64,000 bases of DNA from Ketobacter sp. MCCC 1A13808 (GTDB lineage Bacteria > Pseudomonadota > Gammaproteobacteria > Pseudomonadales > Ketobacteraceae). The stretch lies in NCBI RefSeq assembly GCF_009746715.1, contig NZ_VRKW01000001.1:620001-684000 (forward strand), given 5' to 3'. Below are positions 1 to 12,854 of this stretch, piece after piece. The notes below the pieces were generated by a model. It saw only the letters and a program-made list of their open reading frames with translations. It ran no database searches and was not told where the DNA came from. The number at the start of each line of letters is the position of its first letter. The stretch's first letter is position 1. The translations under genes were made by a program, and so were the position numbers.

Positions 1-1555
1 CGATCTGCTGCAAATCCAGATGCGGACGTTCACTCAATTGCTGCAACATGGCATCCTGCCATTCCGAAACAGCCTGTAATTGTTTACCGGAGGTAAGTAC
101 CAGTCCTGGTACCCAGGGGGCAGGCGCCGTAGCTTCCTCTGCCTTGGCTTTTGCCGCTTTCGGTACATACTCCTCCAGAATCACATGCACATTTGTGCCG
201 GTAAACGCAAATGCGCTTAAGCCTGCACGCAGCTTGCCGTCCGTCGCCGCATACTGATCCCAGGGAATGAGTTTATCGGTGACCTGAATGGCCATTTTAT
301 TCCAGGGAATATAGGGGTTGGGAGTGGAGTAGTTGATGTGCGGAGGAATGGTCCGATGTTGCAATGACTGGATGAGTTTGATCAGCCCAGCGGCCCCGGC
401 GGCGGCTTCACTGTGACCAATATTGGTTTTGGCGGAACCCACCAACAGCGGGTGCCTGCGCGGCTGTCCTGCACAATATACCGTGTTCAGTGCCCCCAAT
501 TCGATGGGATCACCCAACGGCGTGCCGGTGCCGTGCGCTTCGACATAGCTGACGTCTTCAGCCTGCAGTTGTGCCTGCTGAAGAGCGGCACGGATACAAT
601 CTTCCTGAGCAGACTCATTAGGTGCGGTAAAGCCCTGGGATTTGCCGTCCTGATTAATACCGGTACCTTTTACCAGCGCCAGAATATTATCGCCATCGGC
701 GACAGCGTCCGATAGCCGCTTCAGCATGACGATGCCACAGCCTTCAGAACGCACGTATCCGTCGGCGGCGGCATCGAATGTTTTACAACGTCCGTCTTCC
801 GCCAGCATCCGGGCTTTGGCAAACACAATCGAGATCGCCGGATTAAGTACCAGGTGTACCCCGCCGGTCAGAGCAGAATCACATTCTCCTTTGCGCAAGG
901 ATTCACACGCATAGTGCAGCGCAGTCAACGATGAGGAACACGCGGTATCCAGAGCCAACGCTGGCCCCTTAAAATTGTACAAGTAGGAAATCCGGCAAGG
1001 CGCTGCGCTCATGGCATTACCGATGCCCTGCCAGGGCGTCAGGTCTTCGGCTTTTCCGAACATGCTGCCCAGATGGGCATAATCGTTTGAGGCGATTCCC
1101 ACAAATACGCCAACCCGGCTGCCGCTCAAACGGCCCGGCGCATAGCCGGCAGTTTCCATGGTTTCATGGCACACTTCCAGCAACAAACGATGTTGTGGAT
1201 CGATGTCATCAGCCTCGCGCGGTGAAACGCCAAAAAACTCAGCATCAAACTGGTCCGGCTCGTCAATAATACCCAGCCCTTTGCTGTAAATTTTACCCGG
1301 AGTATCGGGATTGGGATCATAAAGATCGTCCATATTCCAGCGTTCATGGTTATCCTGCTGAGTAATACAGTCGACCCCGTTATATAGATTCTGCCAGAAC
1401 GCATCGGGGCTTTTGGAGCCACCGGGATAGCGACAACCCATACCGATAATGGCGATCGGTTCGTGGGCTGTCTTTTCAAATTTGGCCAGCTGGCGCTTTA
1501 GCGTTTTTATTTCTTTTAACGCGTTTAGCATCAATTCTTGTGTTGATTTGCTCAT
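1..1555 (-). CDS. Type I polyketide synthase, N-terminal KS (partial, runs off left edge)
   Basis: This gene is open to the left edge, so only its first 518 residues are visible. They hold a short N-terminal docking-like helix rich in Lys/Glu/Leu, then a complete ketosynthase at about residues 34-460. The active-site Cys lies in DTACSSS (about residue 204), and the two catalytic His lie in EAHGTGT (about 342) and KTNIGH (about 379), so the KS should be condensing-competent. The last visible residues begin the KS-AT linker. The ATG at 1555 is preceded by a GAGGG Shine-Dalgarno sequence. The gene follows the 3692-aa PKS on the same strand after 143 bases and probably takes its acyl chain. The rest of the module, including any chain-release domain, lies outside the window. 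A type I PKS is certain; the module content is unknown. Confidence 0.95.
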   Translation of the reverse strand, partial: MSKSTQELMLNALKEIKTLKRQLAKFEKTAHEPIAIIGMGCRYPGGSKSPDAFWQNLYNGVDCITQQDNHERWNMDDLYDPNPDTPGKIYSKGLGIIDEPDQFDAEFFGVSPREADDIDPQHRLLLEVCHETMETAGYAPGRLSGSRVGVFVGIASNDYAHLGSMFGKAEDLTPWQGIGNAMSAAPCRISYLYNFKGPALALDTACSSSLTALHYACESLRKGECDSALTGGVHLVLNPAISIVFAKARMLAEDGRCKTFDAAADGYVRSEGCGIVMLKRLSDAVADGDNILALVKGTGINQDGKSQGFTAPNESAQEDCIRAALQQAQLQAEDVSYVEAHGTGTPLGDPIELGALNTVYCAGQPRRHPLLVGSAKTNIGHSEAAAGAAGLIKLIQSLQHRTIPPHINYSTPNPYIPWNKMAIQVTDKLIPWDQYAATDGKLRAGLSAFAFTGTNVHVILEEYVPKAAKAKAEEATAPAPWVPGLVLTSGKQLQAVSEWQDAMLQQLSERPHLDLQQI

Positions 1556-1613
1556 CTTTGCCCTCGGGCGAGTTTTGGGGTTTAGGTTCCTGCTGGCCCG
1601 AAAAGAATCAACG

Positions 1614-1648
1614 CCCCGGTGCTACTCGCTGTCAAAGCAACACCGGGG
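1614..1648 (-). other. Inverted repeat between the two PKS genes
   Basis: CCCCGGTG at 1614-1621 and CACCGGGG at 1641-1648 form a perfect 8-bp stem around a 19-nt loop. It sits in the short gap between the stop of the 3692-aa PKS and the start of the next PKS. No T-run follows on the minus strand, so a classical intrinsic terminator is unlikely. An mRNA-stabilising or partly attenuating hairpin is an inference. Confidence 0.4.
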
Positions 1649-1698
1649 TGATGACCGTCTTCCAGGCTAGCAGGACTATTGCCCCTATTTGTTAACAA

Positions 1699-4600
1699 TC
1701 AGTCTTCGTCATCTTCGCCTAACTCTGCCGCCAGCATGGCTGCCAGTTCATCGTCAGACAGATCATCCAATTGATCGTTTTCATCCTCGTCTTGCTGTGC
1801 CTGAGCGTCGGCGGCAGCCTGTTCTTCCTGCTGTGCCTCCTCTGCCGCTTCCTCAGGGAACATATCCTGAATCAGGAAGGTACTCAGGCTCGACACCGTC
1901 GGGTATTTGAACATCAGTGTGGCCGGTAGTTGCTTGCCGATAAGTGCGCACAGAATATTACGCAGCTCTACCGCCATCAACGAATCCAGACCCAATTCCT
2001 GCAATGGCTGATTCGGGTTAATGGTATCGGATTCATCCAGCCCCATAACACGTTTGATCTGTTCGCAGATCATGTCGACCAACATGGGCGTACGTTCGTC
2101 TATCGGTGCATCCAGCAAGGAGCTGCGGAATTCATCTGCCATTTTCTGCAGGTCCGCATCCACACCGACACTGGCTTTAACATCCAGCTCGGACAGGAAG
2201 GCAGGAATAGAGCCCGTCATATTAGCCAACGCTGCCCAGTCAATCACCATCAAGCCACGTTGCACCGGATTACTTTCCAGTACCTGTGCAAACCAGTTCA
2301 GACCATCCTGCGGTTCGATAAGGTGTACACCAGAGGCTTTCGCATTGGCTTCCACTTGGCTGTTCGCGGCCATTCCCACTTCACCCCATGGGCCCCAGTT
2401 TATTGCTATACCAGGCATTCCCAGTGCACGACGATGCTGTGCCAATCCATCCAGGAAGGCGTTAGCCGCCGCGTAGTTAGCCTGCCCGGGCGCACCCAGC
2501 AAGGAGGAAAGGGACGAGAACAATACGAACATATCCAGATTTAGATGCTTGGTCGCATTGTGCAGATACCAGGCGCCTGCCAGTTTCGGAGCCATTACTT
2601 TTTCGAAGCTGGCCATATCCTGGTTAACTACAAAGGCATCCGCCAGCACACCGGCAGCATGGATCACACCGGCCAGAGGCAAGCTGTTCTCCTGCACTGC
2701 ACTGATCATGGCTTGCACTGACTCGGCATCACCGGAGTCCGCTTTCACCGTGGTCACTTTGGTGCCTTTCGCCTCAATTTCTTTGACTCCCTCCGCATCC
2801 ACATCCCGCACATCACGGCGAGCTGCCAGTATCACTTCTCCGGCCCCCTGGTCAGCAAACCAGTTAGCGAACAACATACCCAAGCCGCCACTGGCACCGG
2901 TAATCAGATAACTGCGATCGGACTGCACTGTAATCTCAGGATCGTCACGGTTAATCAGGATCTTACCAACATGCTTGCCCTGCGCCATGTAGCGGAATGC
3001 TTCCATCGCTTCTTTATGCCGGAACACAGTGAACGGCAACGGTTTATAGTGCCCCGCCTCAATGTTCTCGACAATTTCATCCATCAGTTTGCGTAAAGCC
3101 ATCGGATCCTGCAGTGTCACAACCACCAGGTCGAATGCTTCGTAATAGATATCATCACGGAACGCAGTGACCCGGTCCTGAGTCCAGATATCCGCCTTAC
3201 CAATCTCAATAAAGCGTCCATTTGGATTCAACAATTGCATGCTGGTGGTAATGAATTCACCGGCCAGGGAATTAAGCACCACGTCTACGCCCTCACCACC
3301 GGTGGCTGCTCGAATCTGTTGAGCAAAGTCCAGTGAGCGCGAATCAAAGACATGCTCGACGCCGATTTTGCGTAGATAATCGCGCTTTTTCTCACTGGCA
3401 GTGGCGAACACTTCCGCACCCAGATGCCTGGCTATATAGATCGCCGCCAGACCGACACCCCCGGCACCGGCATGAATCAATACCCGCTCACCTTTCTTCA
3501 GCTTCGCGAGATTTTTCAAACCATGTAACGCCGTGCAGTACACAACCGGAATGGTTGACGCTTCATTAATAGAGAGATTATTCGGCACACGACAGGTCAG
3601 TAGTTCTTCTGACAACGTCTGTGTACTCATACAGGACTCGGTGAGAGGCAGCATTACCCGGTCGCCAACCTTAAAGTCCTTAACCTCTGCGCCTAACTCG
3701 ATGACTTCACCGATACACTCACCGCCTAAGGGTCCGGCTTCACCGGGATAGACATCAAGCACACCCATAACGTCCCGGAAGTTCAAACCGGCGCTAAGCA
3801 CTCTCACACCCACTTGGGTAGATCCCAGAGTACGAGGCTCGAAGGGGACAAACTTGAGGTCTTCAAAGGTGCCTTTCTTCTCGATGATTAGCCGATAAGG
3901 TGCTTCTGGTATCGACATCCCGGCCGACTCGATTCCGGTGCGCGCCAAACGCGCAACCAACCGGGCGCCGCGACGGTAGGCAACCTGTTTTTCGTTACCG
4001 GCTTGCTGCATTTCTGTAATAACAGAGCGTGCTGCGCGACTATTGCCTTCTGAATCCACGTCAACCAATACCGAGGCGTATTCAGAGTGTTCCATATCCA
4101 ACACTTTACCAAAGCCCAGTAACGCGGTTTGCGCTGGATTGATATAAGAATCGCTGCGCTGTACCGCCACCGCCGATTCAGTGACGCACCACAAACGTGG
4201 TGACCCTGCTGCGGACATCAGCTGCAGTGCTTTTAACATGTTGAGGATGGGTGAGAAGATGCGCTTTTGCAGACCCAGCACATCGGATGCTGGCATTTCC
4301 TGCGGCGCAACATACAACAGACCCGACACGTTGGCGAGGCCACCGACGGCTCCAATCATCTGCATCCACTGACCACCGTCTTCGGGATTCAGGCGGATAG
4401 TGTTGTCTTCTTGGTTAAACCCATCTGCGCTATCACACGCGATACGCCACGTGGTGATATCCGTATTAGCACTCAATTCGTCGTAGATCGCTGCGGCCAA
4501 CGGAGACGTTTCCCCGATAACCAGATAGGATCCCTTCAGAGCCGCCAATTCCTGATCTGCCGGAATCGACTGGGTTTTCCAGTGCACATCGTAATGACCG

Positions 4601-7600
4601 TCAAACGGATCTTTACTAATGGCCCGCAACAACGCTTCCTTCGGTGCCCGCTTGCTGTGCAGGGTATCGACATCAATCAGGATATTACCCTGATCATCGT
4701 AGACCTGAATGGTGTGAGAATAGCTTTCCACAACCGCTTCCGGATCTTCAGGCGGATTTTTAATTTTTACATGACACCACAACTCGGTGCTTGGCTTACG
4801 GAAGAAACGTAAGTTTTCCAATGCAAACGGAATGTAAATCGCATCCACTTTCGAGGTGTCAAAATCCGTGTGCATGGTGGCCAAAGCTGAGCTTTGGAAA
4901 CAGGAATCCATCAGTCCGGGATGGATTATATATTTACCCTGCTCCAGTGCCGATTCGGGTAAACGCAGCTTGGTCAACGTTTCACCGGGGCGACGCCAGA
5001 AGCCTTCGATCCAACGGAACTGTGAGCCCAGCTGATAACCGACTTTCCACATTTCGTTATAAAAAGTCTGACCATCGAAGGTATGCAGTGCGCGCGATTG
5101 GATTTGCTCGACGTCTTCGGCTGTTAACACCTGAGTTGAGTCCGGCTGTTCACAAGCAGACACATTCATACTGGCGTGCATGGTCCAGTCTGCATCGGCA
5201 TTCGCCTTTTCATCGCGGCTAAAGCCTTTGACTTCAAAGTCCGGACCGCCGTCTTTTGCAGCCAGTTTCTTGAAGCCATAATGCAAACGACGCTTTTGCC
5301 CTTCCTCTAAAATAAACGGTTCCGGGAAGACAACATCATCCAACACCACTGGCTTGTCGCCATACACATCGCGTGCGCACAGAATCGTATTGGCAACATG
5401 GAATGCTCCGGGCGCTACCACCACTTCATAGAGCCGGTGGTCGTCCAAATTAAACGGATGATTTACACCGAAATTATTCTCGAAGAAATAATCGTCACTC
5501 ATGGGGGAGTGCATCACGCTGAGCAGGTTTTCTGTTACCTGACCCATGGAGCCACCACCGCCCACCATGCCGTTGTCGTTGTCACCTAACCAATATCGCT
5601 TACGGTCAAAGGCATAACTCGGTGCTGCAACACGCTGGCGGGAATAAGGAGAATCGAATGCGGCCCATTTAATATCAACACCCAAAGAATAAAGCTGTGC
5701 CGCGGCCAAGTTAAACTGACGCCCGGAGTCCTGCTTCATGCGAAGCGTGTGCACAAAGCGACACTTGTCTGTTCCCAGTATCTGCGTTGCCAAGCCGGTA
5801 AGCGTAGAGCCCGGCCCGATTTCAAGACACAGATCCACTTTCATTTCCGGGAGCTTTTGTACTGCATTGACAAACAACACCGGACGTTTAACGTGTTCAA
5901 CCCAATAGGCCGCGGTAGAGAGTTCGCCCTGATTCAGGGAACCACTCACCGTGGAGACAATATCGAGTTTCGCCGGATGGAATTCAATGCTTTCAGCAAC
6001 GGCTTTGAACTCCGCCAGCATGGGTTGCATCAGGTTGGAATGGAACGCGTGAGAGACCGTTAACAATCGAGCGTCGATATCCTCAGCGCCGGCTTTTTCG
6101 ATAATGGCAGCAATGCCAGCCGCGGTGCCAGACACCACGGTATTACCCGGCGCATTGCACGCGGCAATCTGTACATCATCGACTCCCTGCAACAATGCTT
6201 CCACCTTGTCGTAGGTGGTCAATATAGCCGCCATATCACCGGTTTCGCACTGCTCCACCATCAAGCGTCCCCGTGCCACGATCAGACGCATGGCGCTTTC
6301 GAGTGACATAACTCCCGCCAACACCGCAGCGGCGTATTCACCCACACTGTGTCCCACCATCACATTGGGTTTCAGCCCCAGGCTCTGCCAATGGCAGGCC
6401 AGTGCATATTCCAGTGCGAAGATTGCGGGTTGGGTGTACTGGGTGTTGTCGATCTCAGCACTGCGATCACCCCACAATAGCTGCAGCAGAGAATCACCGG
6501 TTTCCTGTTCGAATAATACCTCGCATTCATCCAGTCGCGCCTTGAAGGCCGGGTTGGTGTCATAGAGTTCTTTGGCCATGCCTGCGTATTGCGAGCCTTG
6601 GCCGGTGAACAACCAAGCCTGGGCTGTCACAGCTGCCACTCCGTCGCTGCTGAAACTACCGGCAACGGAAACGCCCTCCGCTACTTGTTTTAGCTTGTCA
6701 ATCGCGGCTGCAGAATCCGGAGCAACAACGGCAATGCGGTGTTCGAAGTGTTGACGAGCGGTGTTTGCGGTAAAGGCAATATCAGCGAACGCAACTTCTT
6801 TTGGATTCATATAATCCTGTTGCAGGAATTCAGCATAGCGTTTCGCCAATCCCAGCACCGCCCCTTCGGTTTTACCCGACAGGGTCAACACATGGCTGTT
6901 GCGCTCAACCGCATTGATAACGTCACTGCGTACCGGCGCTTCTTCCAGAATCATGTGCACATTGGTGCCACTAAAACCGAACGAGCTAATGCCCACGCGG
7001 CGTTTACGCTCACCGCTTTTCCACTCTCGACTCTCGGTAGGAATGGTGAACTTAGACGCATCCACGGCAATGTGCGGATTGAATTTATTGAAATGCAGAT
7101 GCGGCGGAATTTCACCGTGTTGCAATGAAAGCGCTGCCTTCATCACACTGGAAACACCCGCTGCGGATTCCAGGTGACCGATATTGGTTTTTACCGAACT
7201 GATGATCAACGGATTGTCGCTGTTGCGATTGGCGCAATACACCGACTCCAGTGATTGTACTTCGATGGGATCGCCCAATGGCGTTGCCGTACCATGGGTC
7301 TCTACCCAGTCGATATCGTCTACGGTCAAACCGGCATTGGCCACCGCAGCGCGAATCACCGTTTCTTGAGAAGGTCCGTTCGGTGCTGTGAGGCTACTGG
7401 AGCGTCCGTCCTGGTTGACCGCTGAGCCCTTGATTACGGCAACGATATTGTCGCCATCACGTTCTGCATCCGATAACCGTTTTAACGCCAGTACGCCAAC
7501 ACCTTCACCTCGCACGTAACCATCGGCGCTTTCGTCAAACGTCTTACAACGACCTTCTTTCGACAACATATGCGCTTTCGATAACGCGACAAAGGTCTCC

Positions 7601-10600
7601 GGCATGACCATGGCATTCACGCCACCGGCCAACGCCATATCACATTCGCCGTTACGCAGGCTTTGTGATGCCAAGTGAATGGCAACAGCCGAAGAAGAAC
7701 AGGCCGTATCGATGGTCATCGCCGGGCCTTGCAGCCCCATATTAAAGGACACCCGTCCGGCAATGACATTGAGCGCGTTACCGGTAGGGATAAACATAAT
7801 GTCATCCTCGCGGGCGCCAGTGGCGCAAGCGCGAATGTATTCGTTGGCACCCACGCCGACAAACACACCCGTCTTACTGCCATTCATTGCGTTCGGCGCG
7901 TAGCCCGCATTTTCCAGAGAACTCCAGGCGGCTTCAAGCACCAAGCGTTGCTGCGGCTCCATGCTCTCCAGTTCGCGCGGTGCGATTCCAAACAGCTTGC
8001 CATCGAACGATTCGATGTTATCGACCAAGCCGGCAGACAAGGTGTAGGTTTTACCCGGTGCGTCTTCGTTTTTGTCTAAATATTTTGTCAGGTCCCAGCG
8101 ATCACTCGGCTCATCGTTGATACCGCATTCCCCGTTTTTCAGTAATTTCCAGAAATCACCGGGGCCGTTGGGGGCCATCGGCATCTTACAGCCGATACCG
8201 ACAATGGCGATGGCTTCACCATGATAGCTGCCAACCGAAACGGACTGGGCTTCGCTTTCCGCCCCATACAATGCAACGGAAAAGTACTCAGCAATTTTAT
8301 TGATGGTCGGGTAATCGAAAATCAACGTCGCTTTCATGGCTTGGCCGGTGTCGGCTTCCAATTGCTTTTTGATTTCCAGCGCCATAATGGAATCAATACC
8401 CAGATCCATCAACGGCATTTCAGGATCAACAATCTCACCCTCAGCTTTGCCGGTCACTTTACCCAGCAGGCCCTGTAGGTAACCGACGATCTGTTCAACC
8501 CGCGCTTCTACTTCCAGCGGATATAGGGATTTAAAGAACGCGGATTTCTCGCCGGTGACACCAGAAGTAGCCGCCAGGCTGCGACCCAATGTTCCGAACA
8601 TAGGATGCGGACGCCGCATCTCAACGATTTCACGAAAACGTGTCCAGTCGATATCCGCAACAGTCTGATGCGCAGCGCCACCATGCCAGGCTTTACTCAA
8701 CAACTCGATCGCGGATTCTGGATCGAACGGTGTTAATCCACGTCGCTCCGCTTCATCTGAGGCTTCGCCCGCTGCCATACCGGCTCCGCCCCATGGGCCC
8801 CAGTTGAAGGCCGTAGCAGGCAAACCATTGGCAATACGGTAGTCCACCAGACCATCCAGGAAGTGGTTAGCCGCCGCGTAATGCGCCATGCCACCGGAAC
8901 CCCAAACAGAGGCGATGGAAGAAAACACGACAAACAGATCCAACTCAACGGATTGAGTGGCATTATGTAAATTCAGCGCCCCTTCCAGTTTCGATTGGGT
9001 CACCTTTTGCCACTGTTCAATCTGCATTTCGTGAGCCAGTGCTATTTCACTGATGCCCGCGGCATGCACCACACCTTTCAACGGATTGGCTGACTGCGCC
9101 AACTCGCCAACCAGATCGGCCAGAGCCGCTTCGTCACACACATCTACGTTGGCGACTTTGATCTCAACGCCTTGTTGCTGCAAGCGGCCAATCAGCTCAG
9201 CTCGCTCTCCCTCTAATGAATCCAGGCTGCCACGACGGCTCATTAACACAATGTGTTTGGCACCACTACGGGCCAGCGCATCGGCTACGTATAATCCAAG
9301 GCCACCCAGTCCCCCGGTCACCAGGTAACTGGCATCCGCATCCAGAGTCACTACTTTGGCATCGTTAAGACGATCCTGACCTAAGCGTAAAACACTTCTG
9401 GTCGCGCCCTGGTACTTAACCACATCTTCCTGGGCGTTGGCATTCAATTCAGCCCACAGTGCCGAGGCTTGCTCTTCTGCACTGCCGCTAAGATCGACGA
9501 TACCGCCCCACAATTCACCGGCCTCAAGGGCAAACCCTTTGGCAAAGCCGATGAGGGGATAGGCTGCCAGGTTGATCTGGTCCAGGTTGTACGCGTTTTC
9601 ACTGACACACCAGAGGCGGGCCGGATTTGTCGAATCGCTACCCGCCACAATGGCTTTGGCCGCTGCCATCACCACCGGAATCTGGGAATGAACGACAGAA
9701 GGAACTTCCTGGAGCTGAGATGGCATGTTCGGAGCCGTGATCAACACCGGAAGAATTTTCCCGTTCTGTTGTGCTTTTTCCTGTAGCGGCGCTACCGCGG
9801 CTTTAATCGCATCGGCATTGGATTGTCCGTCCAGGTGCAATATTGTTGCACTGCTGTTTAATGCCGACACCCAGGCAGGCTGGTTGCCGATAATCACCAT
9901 ATCGTCGAACAGAGTGGATTGCCCATCACCCTCTCCCGAGCTGTCTCCAGCCAGAGCGGTTTCAAACCAGTCAGTGGCGTACAGTAAACGGCCAAAGGAC
10001 ATACCGGAGGCTTTGCTGTAATTACCATGGCGGATTTTATCCACCCAGTAGCTCTGACGCTGATAGGGGTAAGTCGGCAAATCGACACGGGCAAGAGCAC
10101 CACCGATAAACAGCGTATTCCAGTTAATAACGGCACCACTGCAATGCAGTCCTGCAATCACAGAGGTCAGGTGCTCGCTTTCTATCGCTTCGCGATCCAC
10201 ACTGTGCAGATAATTAATCGGCTGCGTCGATTCAATGCATTGCGGAGCCAGTTTCACCAGATTAGCGCCAGGACCAATTTCAACACAGGCCTGTATTTTC
10301 TGATTGCCTAATTCTTTTGCGGCATCCAGGAACAATACGGCATCACGCACATGCTCCACCCAATATTCAGGCTTTTTCACGTCCTGTGTAGCGGTCTTGC
10401 CGGTTTTACTGGAAATAAATCGGATGCGTGGCGCTTTAAGAGTAACTTTCGCTACCTCTTTGGCAAACGCTTCCAGCATCGGCTGCATCATCGGGGAATG
10501 AAAAGCGTGGGATACCGTCAACAGTTTTGCTTTTATTTTCTCATCCGTGAGCAACGCAACGGCTTGTTCTACCGCCGGCTTTTCACCGGAAATAACACAA

Positions 10601-12777
10601 TTACGCGGCCCGTTGACCGCAGCAATATCAATCACACTATCCAGTGTTTCAATGACGTTGCGGGTTTCTTCCGCACTGGCAAACACCGCAGCCATCGAAC
10701 CTTTTTCACATTCGCTGGCCATTAAGCGGCCCCGCGCGCAAATAAGACGAACCGCATCCGCCAATGACATTACACCGGAATACACGGCAGCGGCATACTC
10801 ACCAATACTGTGCCCTGTAACACAGGCAGCCTGCACACCGGTAGCCGTCCAAAGCTGTGTCAATGCATATTGCAACGCAAATATAGCGGGCTGTGTGTAT
10901 TGGGTTTCGTTCAACAGACTACTGTTATCACCCCACATGACCGACAATAACGGCTGGTCCAATTCCTCTTTCATTAACTCCGCGACAGAATCCAGCGCTT
11001 GCTGAAACACGGGAAAGCGCTGATAAAGCTCCTGCCCCATACCGGCAAACTGTGCACCTTGCCCCGTGAACATAAAGGCCAATTTGGCAGGGTTGGTGCC
11101 GACATCAGCAATATTGATCCCCTCGGAGGTACCGTTTTTCAGCAACGCGTTAAGACGATCGGCTGCTTGCTGTGCAGAACCGGCCGCGATGGTGGCACGA
11201 TGGCGGAAATGGGTACGTCCGGTCGATGCGGTAAAACAGACATCACTCCAATCACGATCCTGAACCGTGGGCAGGGTAAGTGCATCGGCATACGCTGCGA
11301 GGTACGCCTGCAATGCCTCTTTGGATTTCGCAGAAATCGTGAGCAAATCGGGAGCAAACTGCTGCGCCGGTTTTTCATCTGCAATATCGGAGGGAATCGG
11401 CGCCTGCTCAACAATAATATGACAGTTGGTCCCACTGAAACCGAACGAGCTTAAGCCACCAATCCGGGTTGGGCTATTCCAGGCCCGCTGTTCAGTCGGC
11501 ACATCAATCGCGATAGTGCTCCAATCGATATAGGGATTGGGTGTATCAAAATGCAGGTGCTTGGGAATAGCCTGGTTATGGATAGATAAAACCAGTTTAA
11601 TAAAACCGGCAACACCGGCCGCCGCTTCCAGATGACCCATGTTGGTCTTGATGGAACCCACCACCAGTTTCTCAGTGCGTTCTTTTCCGTAAACGGTATT
11701 CAACGCGGCCAGCTCAATCGGATCACCCAGCGGGGTTCCGGTACCGTGCGCCTCAATATAAGACACTTCGTTGGGTTTAACCCGCGCGTCTTCCAGCGCT
11801 GCCCGCAGTACCTTTTCCTGCGCCAGCTCGTTGGGCGCTGTTATACCCTGACTTTTACCATCCTGGTTTACGGCTGAACCCCGCACAACAGCTAACACAT
11901 TGTCACCGTCTCGCATCGCATCAGAAAGACGCTTCAACACAACGGTACCGCAACCTTCGCCGCGCACATAGCCGTTCGCGCCACCGTCGAAAGTCTTACA
12001 ACGACCATCAGGGGACAACATCCCTGCACGAGCAAAAATCATGGACGTGGTGGGTTCAAGAATTAAATTTACACCGGCCGCCAGGGCCATGTCTGATTCA
12101 CCTTTACGCAAACTTTGCACCGCAAGGTGAATGGCAACCAGAGAAGAAGAACAAGCCGTATCAACAGACAGACTCGGCCCTTGTAAGCCCAGCAAATAAC
12201 TCAAACGCCCAGACGCAACGGAATGTGCATTACCGGTACCGTTATACGGGGAAATATCTTCCAGGCTGCCGGACTGGGCTTGCATATGGGAATAGCCCAT
12301 GTGACAGATGCCCACAAACACACCGGTTTTAGAGCCCATCAAACTATCCGGTGCAATGCCAGCATGCTCCAAAGAATCCCACGTGGTTTCCAGCAACAAG
12401 CGCTGTTGCGGTTCCATCAACGTGGCTTCTACCGGTGCCACGCCAAAAAAATCCGCGTCAAACATATCCACGTCGTCCACTAGGCCGTTGGCTTTGGTGT
12501 AAAGCTTGCCTACCGCTTCCGGATCAGAGTCATAATAATCGTCTGCGATCCAGCGCTGATCCACCATTTCAGTGATCGCATCGCCGCCTTTATCTAATAA
12601 GTCCCATAATTGCTCAGGGCTGTTCGCCCCACCGGGCAAACGACAACCCAAACCGATCACGGCAATGGGCTCGTACTTTTCTTTTTCCAGACGGGACACG
12701 GAATCTTTGGATTTTTTTAATTCTTTGAGAGCTTGTTTTAATAATTTCGCTGTATCAGTAGCGTTGCTGGTGGACAT
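1699..12777 (-). CDS. Bimodular type I polyketide synthase (KS-AT-KR-ACP-KS-AT-DH-ER-KR-ACP)
   Basis: This 3692-aa protein carries two extension modules. Module 1: KS (Cys near residue 206, His motifs near 344 and 380), AT (GHSIGE near 658), KR (GGLGGLG near 1155, catalytic YAAAN near 1300) and ACP (GIDS near 1462). Module 2: KS (Cys near 1692), AT (GHSVGE near 2144), DH (His in DDHRLY near 2453, Asp in HPGLMD near 2623), ER (NADPH motif GAGGVG near 3105), KR (ASGGLG near 3294, YAAAN near 3427) and ACP (GLDS near 3600). Both ATs carry HAFH, the signature of malonyl-CoA selection. The first KR lacks an LDD motif and has a Trp eight residues before the catalytic Tyr, as A-type KRs do. Module 1 should leave a hydroxyl and module 2 a saturated unit. 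The C-terminus is a Glu/Asp/Gln-rich tail with no thioesterase. The start has AGGGG six bases upstream. Confidence 0.97.
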   Translation of the reverse strand: MSTSNATDTAKLLKQALKELKKSKDSVSRLEKEKYEPIAVIGLGCRLPGGANSPEQLWDLLDKGGDAITEMVDQRWIADDYYDSDPEAVGKLYTKANGLVDDVDMFDADFFGVAPVEATLMEPQQRLLLETTWDSLEHAGIAPDSLMGSKTGVFVGICHMGYSHMQAQSGSLEDISPYNGTGNAHSVASGRLSYLLGLQGPSLSVDTACSSSLVAIHLAVQSLRKGESDMALAAGVNLILEPTTSMIFARAGMLSPDGRCKTFDGGANGYVRGEGCGTVVLKRLSDAMRDGDNVLAVVRGSAVNQDGKSQGITAPNELAQEKVLRAALEDARVKPNEVSYIEAHGTGTPLGDPIELAALNTVYGKERTEKLVVGSIKTNMGHLEAAAGVAGFIKLVLSIHNQAIPKHLHFDTPNPYIDWSTIAIDVPTEQRAWNSPTRIGGLSSFGFSGTNCHIIVEQAPIPSDIADEKPAQQFAPDLLTISAKSKEALQAYLAAYADALTLPTVQDRDWSDVCFTASTGRTHFRHRATIAAGSAQQAADRLNALLKNGTSEGINIADVGTNPAKLAFMFTGQGAQFAGMGQELYQRFPVFQQALDSVAELMKEELDQPLLSVMWGDNSSLLNETQYTQPAIFALQYALTQLWTATGVQAACVTGHSIGEYAAAVYSGVMSLADAVRLICARGRLMASECEKGSMAAVFASAEETRNVIETLDSVIDIAAVNGPRNCVISGEKPAVEQAVALLTDEKIKAKLLTVSHAFHSPMMQPMLEAFAKEVAKVTLKAPRIRFISSKTGKTATQDVKKPEYWVEHVRDAVLFLDAAKELGNQKIQACVEIGPGANLVKLAPQCIESTQPINYLHSVDREAIESEHLTSVIAGLHCSGAVINWNTLFIGGALARVDLPTYPYQRQSYWVDKIRHGNYSKASGMSFGRLLYATDWFETALAGDSSGEGDGQSTLFDDMVIIGNQPAWVSALNSSATILHLDGQSNADAIKAAVAPLQEKAQQNGKILPVLITAPNMPSQLQEVPSVVHSQIPVVMAAAKAIVAGSDSTNPARLWCVSENAYNLDQINLAAYPLIGFAKGFALEAGELWGGIVDLSGSAEEQASALWAELNANAQEDVVKYQGATRSVLRLGQDRLNDAKVVTLDADASYLVTGGLGGLGLYVADALARSGAKHIVLMSRRGSLDSLEGERAELIGRLQQQGVEIKVANVDVCDEAALADLVGELAQSANPLKGVVHAAGISEIALAHEMQIEQWQKVTQSKLEGALNLHNATQSVELDLFVVFSSIASVWGSGGMAHYAAANHFLDGLVDYRIANGLPATAFNWGPWGGAGMAAGEASDEAERRGLTPFDPESAIELLSKAWHGGAAHQTVADIDWTRFREIVEMRRPHPMFGTLGRSLAATSGVTGEKSAFFKSLYPLEVEARVEQIVGYLQGLLGKVTGKAEGEIVDPEMPLMDLGIDSIMALEIKKQLEADTGQAMKATLIFDYPTINKIAEYFSVALYGAESEAQSVSVGSYHGEAIAIVGIGCKMPMAPNGPGDFWKLLKNGECGINDEPSDRWDLTKYLDKNEDAPGKTYTLSAGLVDNIESFDGKLFGIAPRELESMEPQQRLVLEAAWSSLENAGYAPNAMNGSKTGVFVGVGANEYIRACATGAREDDIMFIPTGNALNVIAGRVSFNMGLQGPAMTIDTACSSSAVAIHLASQSLRNGECDMALAGGVNAMVMPETFVALSKAHMLSKEGRCKTFDESADGYVRGEGVGVLALKRLSDAERDGDNIVAVIKGSAVNQDGRSSSLTAPNGPSQETVIRAAVANAGLTVDDIDWVETHGTATPLGDPIEVQSLESVYCANRNSDNPLIISSVKTNIGHLESAAGVSSVMKAALSLQHGEIPPHLHFNKFNPHIAVDASKFTIPTESREWKSGERKRRVGISSFGFSGTNVHMILEEAPVRSDVINAVERNSHVLTLSGKTEGAVLGLAKRYAEFLQQDYMNPKEVAFADIAFTANTARQHFEHRIAVVAPDSAAAIDKLKQVAEGVSVAGSFSSDGVAAVTAQAWLFTGQGSQYAGMAKELYDTNPAFKARLDECEVLFEQETGDSLLQLLWGDRSAEIDNTQYTQPAIFALEYALACHWQSLGLKPNVMVGHSVGEYAAAVLAGVMSLESAMRLIVARGRLMVEQCETGDMAAILTTYDKVEALLQGVDDVQIAACNAPGNTVVSGTAAGIAAIIEKAGAEDIDARLLTVSHAFHSNLMQPMLAEFKAVAESIEFHPAKLDIVSTVSGSLNQGELSTAAYWVEHVKRPVLFVNAVQKLPEMKVDLCLEIGPGSTLTGLATQILGTDKCRFVHTLRMKQDSGRQFNLAAAQLYSLGVDIKWAAFDSPYSRQRVAAPSYAFDRKRYWLGDNDNGMVGGGGSMGQVTENLLSVMHSPMSDDYFFENNFGVNHPFNLDDHRLYEVVVAPGAFHVANTILCARDVYGDKPVVLDDVVFPEPFILEEGQKRRLHYGFKKLAAKDGGPDFEVKGFSRDEKANADADWTMHASMNVSACEQPDSTQVLTAEDVEQIQSRALHTFDGQTFYNEMWKVGYQLGSQFRWIEGFWRRPGETLTKLRLPESALEQGKYIIHPGLMDSCFQSSALATMHTDFDTSKVDAIYIPFALENLRFFRKPSTELWCHVKIKNPPEDPEAVVESYSHTIQVYDDQGNILIDVDTLHSKRAPKEALLRAISKDPFDGHYDVHWKTQSIPADQELAALKGSYLVIGETSPLAAAIYDELSANTDITTWRIACDSADGFNQEDNTIRLNPEDGGQWMQMIGAVGGLANVSGLLYVAPQEMPASDVLGLQKRIFSPILNMLKALQLMSAAGSPRLWCVTESAVAVQRSDSYINPAQTALLGFGKVLDMEHSEYASVLVDVDSEGNSRAARSVITEMQQAGNEKQVAYRRGARLVARLARTGIESAGMSIPEAPYRLIIEKKGTFEDLKFVPFEPRTLGSTQVGVRVLSAGLNFRDVMGVLDVYPGEAGPLGGECIGEVIELGAEVKDFKVGDRVMLPLTESCMSTQTLSEELLTCRVPNNLSINEASTIPVVYCTALHGLKNLAKLKKGERVLIHAGAGGVGLAAIYIARHLGAEVFATASEKKRDYLRKIGVEHVFDSRSLDFAQQIRAATGGEGVDVVLNSLAGEFITTSMQLLNPNGRFIEIGKADIWTQDRVTAFRDDIYYEAFDLVVVTLQDPMALRKLMDEIVENIEAGHYKPLPFTVFRHKEAMEAFRYMAQGKHVGKILINRDDPEITVQSDRSYLITGASGGLGMLFANWFADQGAGEVILAARRDVRDVDAEGVKEIEAKGTKVTTVKADSGDAESVQAMISAVQENSLPLAGVIHAAGVLADAFVVNQDMASFEKVMAPKLAGAWYLHNATKHLNLDMFVLFSSLSSLLGAPGQANYAAANAFLDGLAQHRRALGMPGIAINWGPWGEVGMAANSQVEANAKASGVHLIEPQDGLNWFAQVLESNPVQRGLMVIDWAALANMTGSIPAFLSELDVKASVGVDADLQKMADEFRSSLLDAPIDERTPMLVDMICEQIKRVMGLDESDTINPNQPLQELGLDSLMAVELRNILCALIGKQLPATLMFKYPTVSSLSTFLIQDMFPEEAAEEAQQEEQAAADAQAQQDEDENDQLDDLSDDELAAMLAAELGEDDED

Positions 12778-12854
12778 GTTAACCCCTGGGCTTGTTAATT
12801 CTTATCAGTTATTGGTCTGATGATTCGTATTTATTATCGTATTGTTTGTTTAGG

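Noticed and set aside
1930-2544. 204-codon plus-strand frame inside the PKS
   Set aside because: Antisense to KR/ACP coding sequence, which is clearly real; the translation has the His/Arg/Cys-rich look of a shadow frame.
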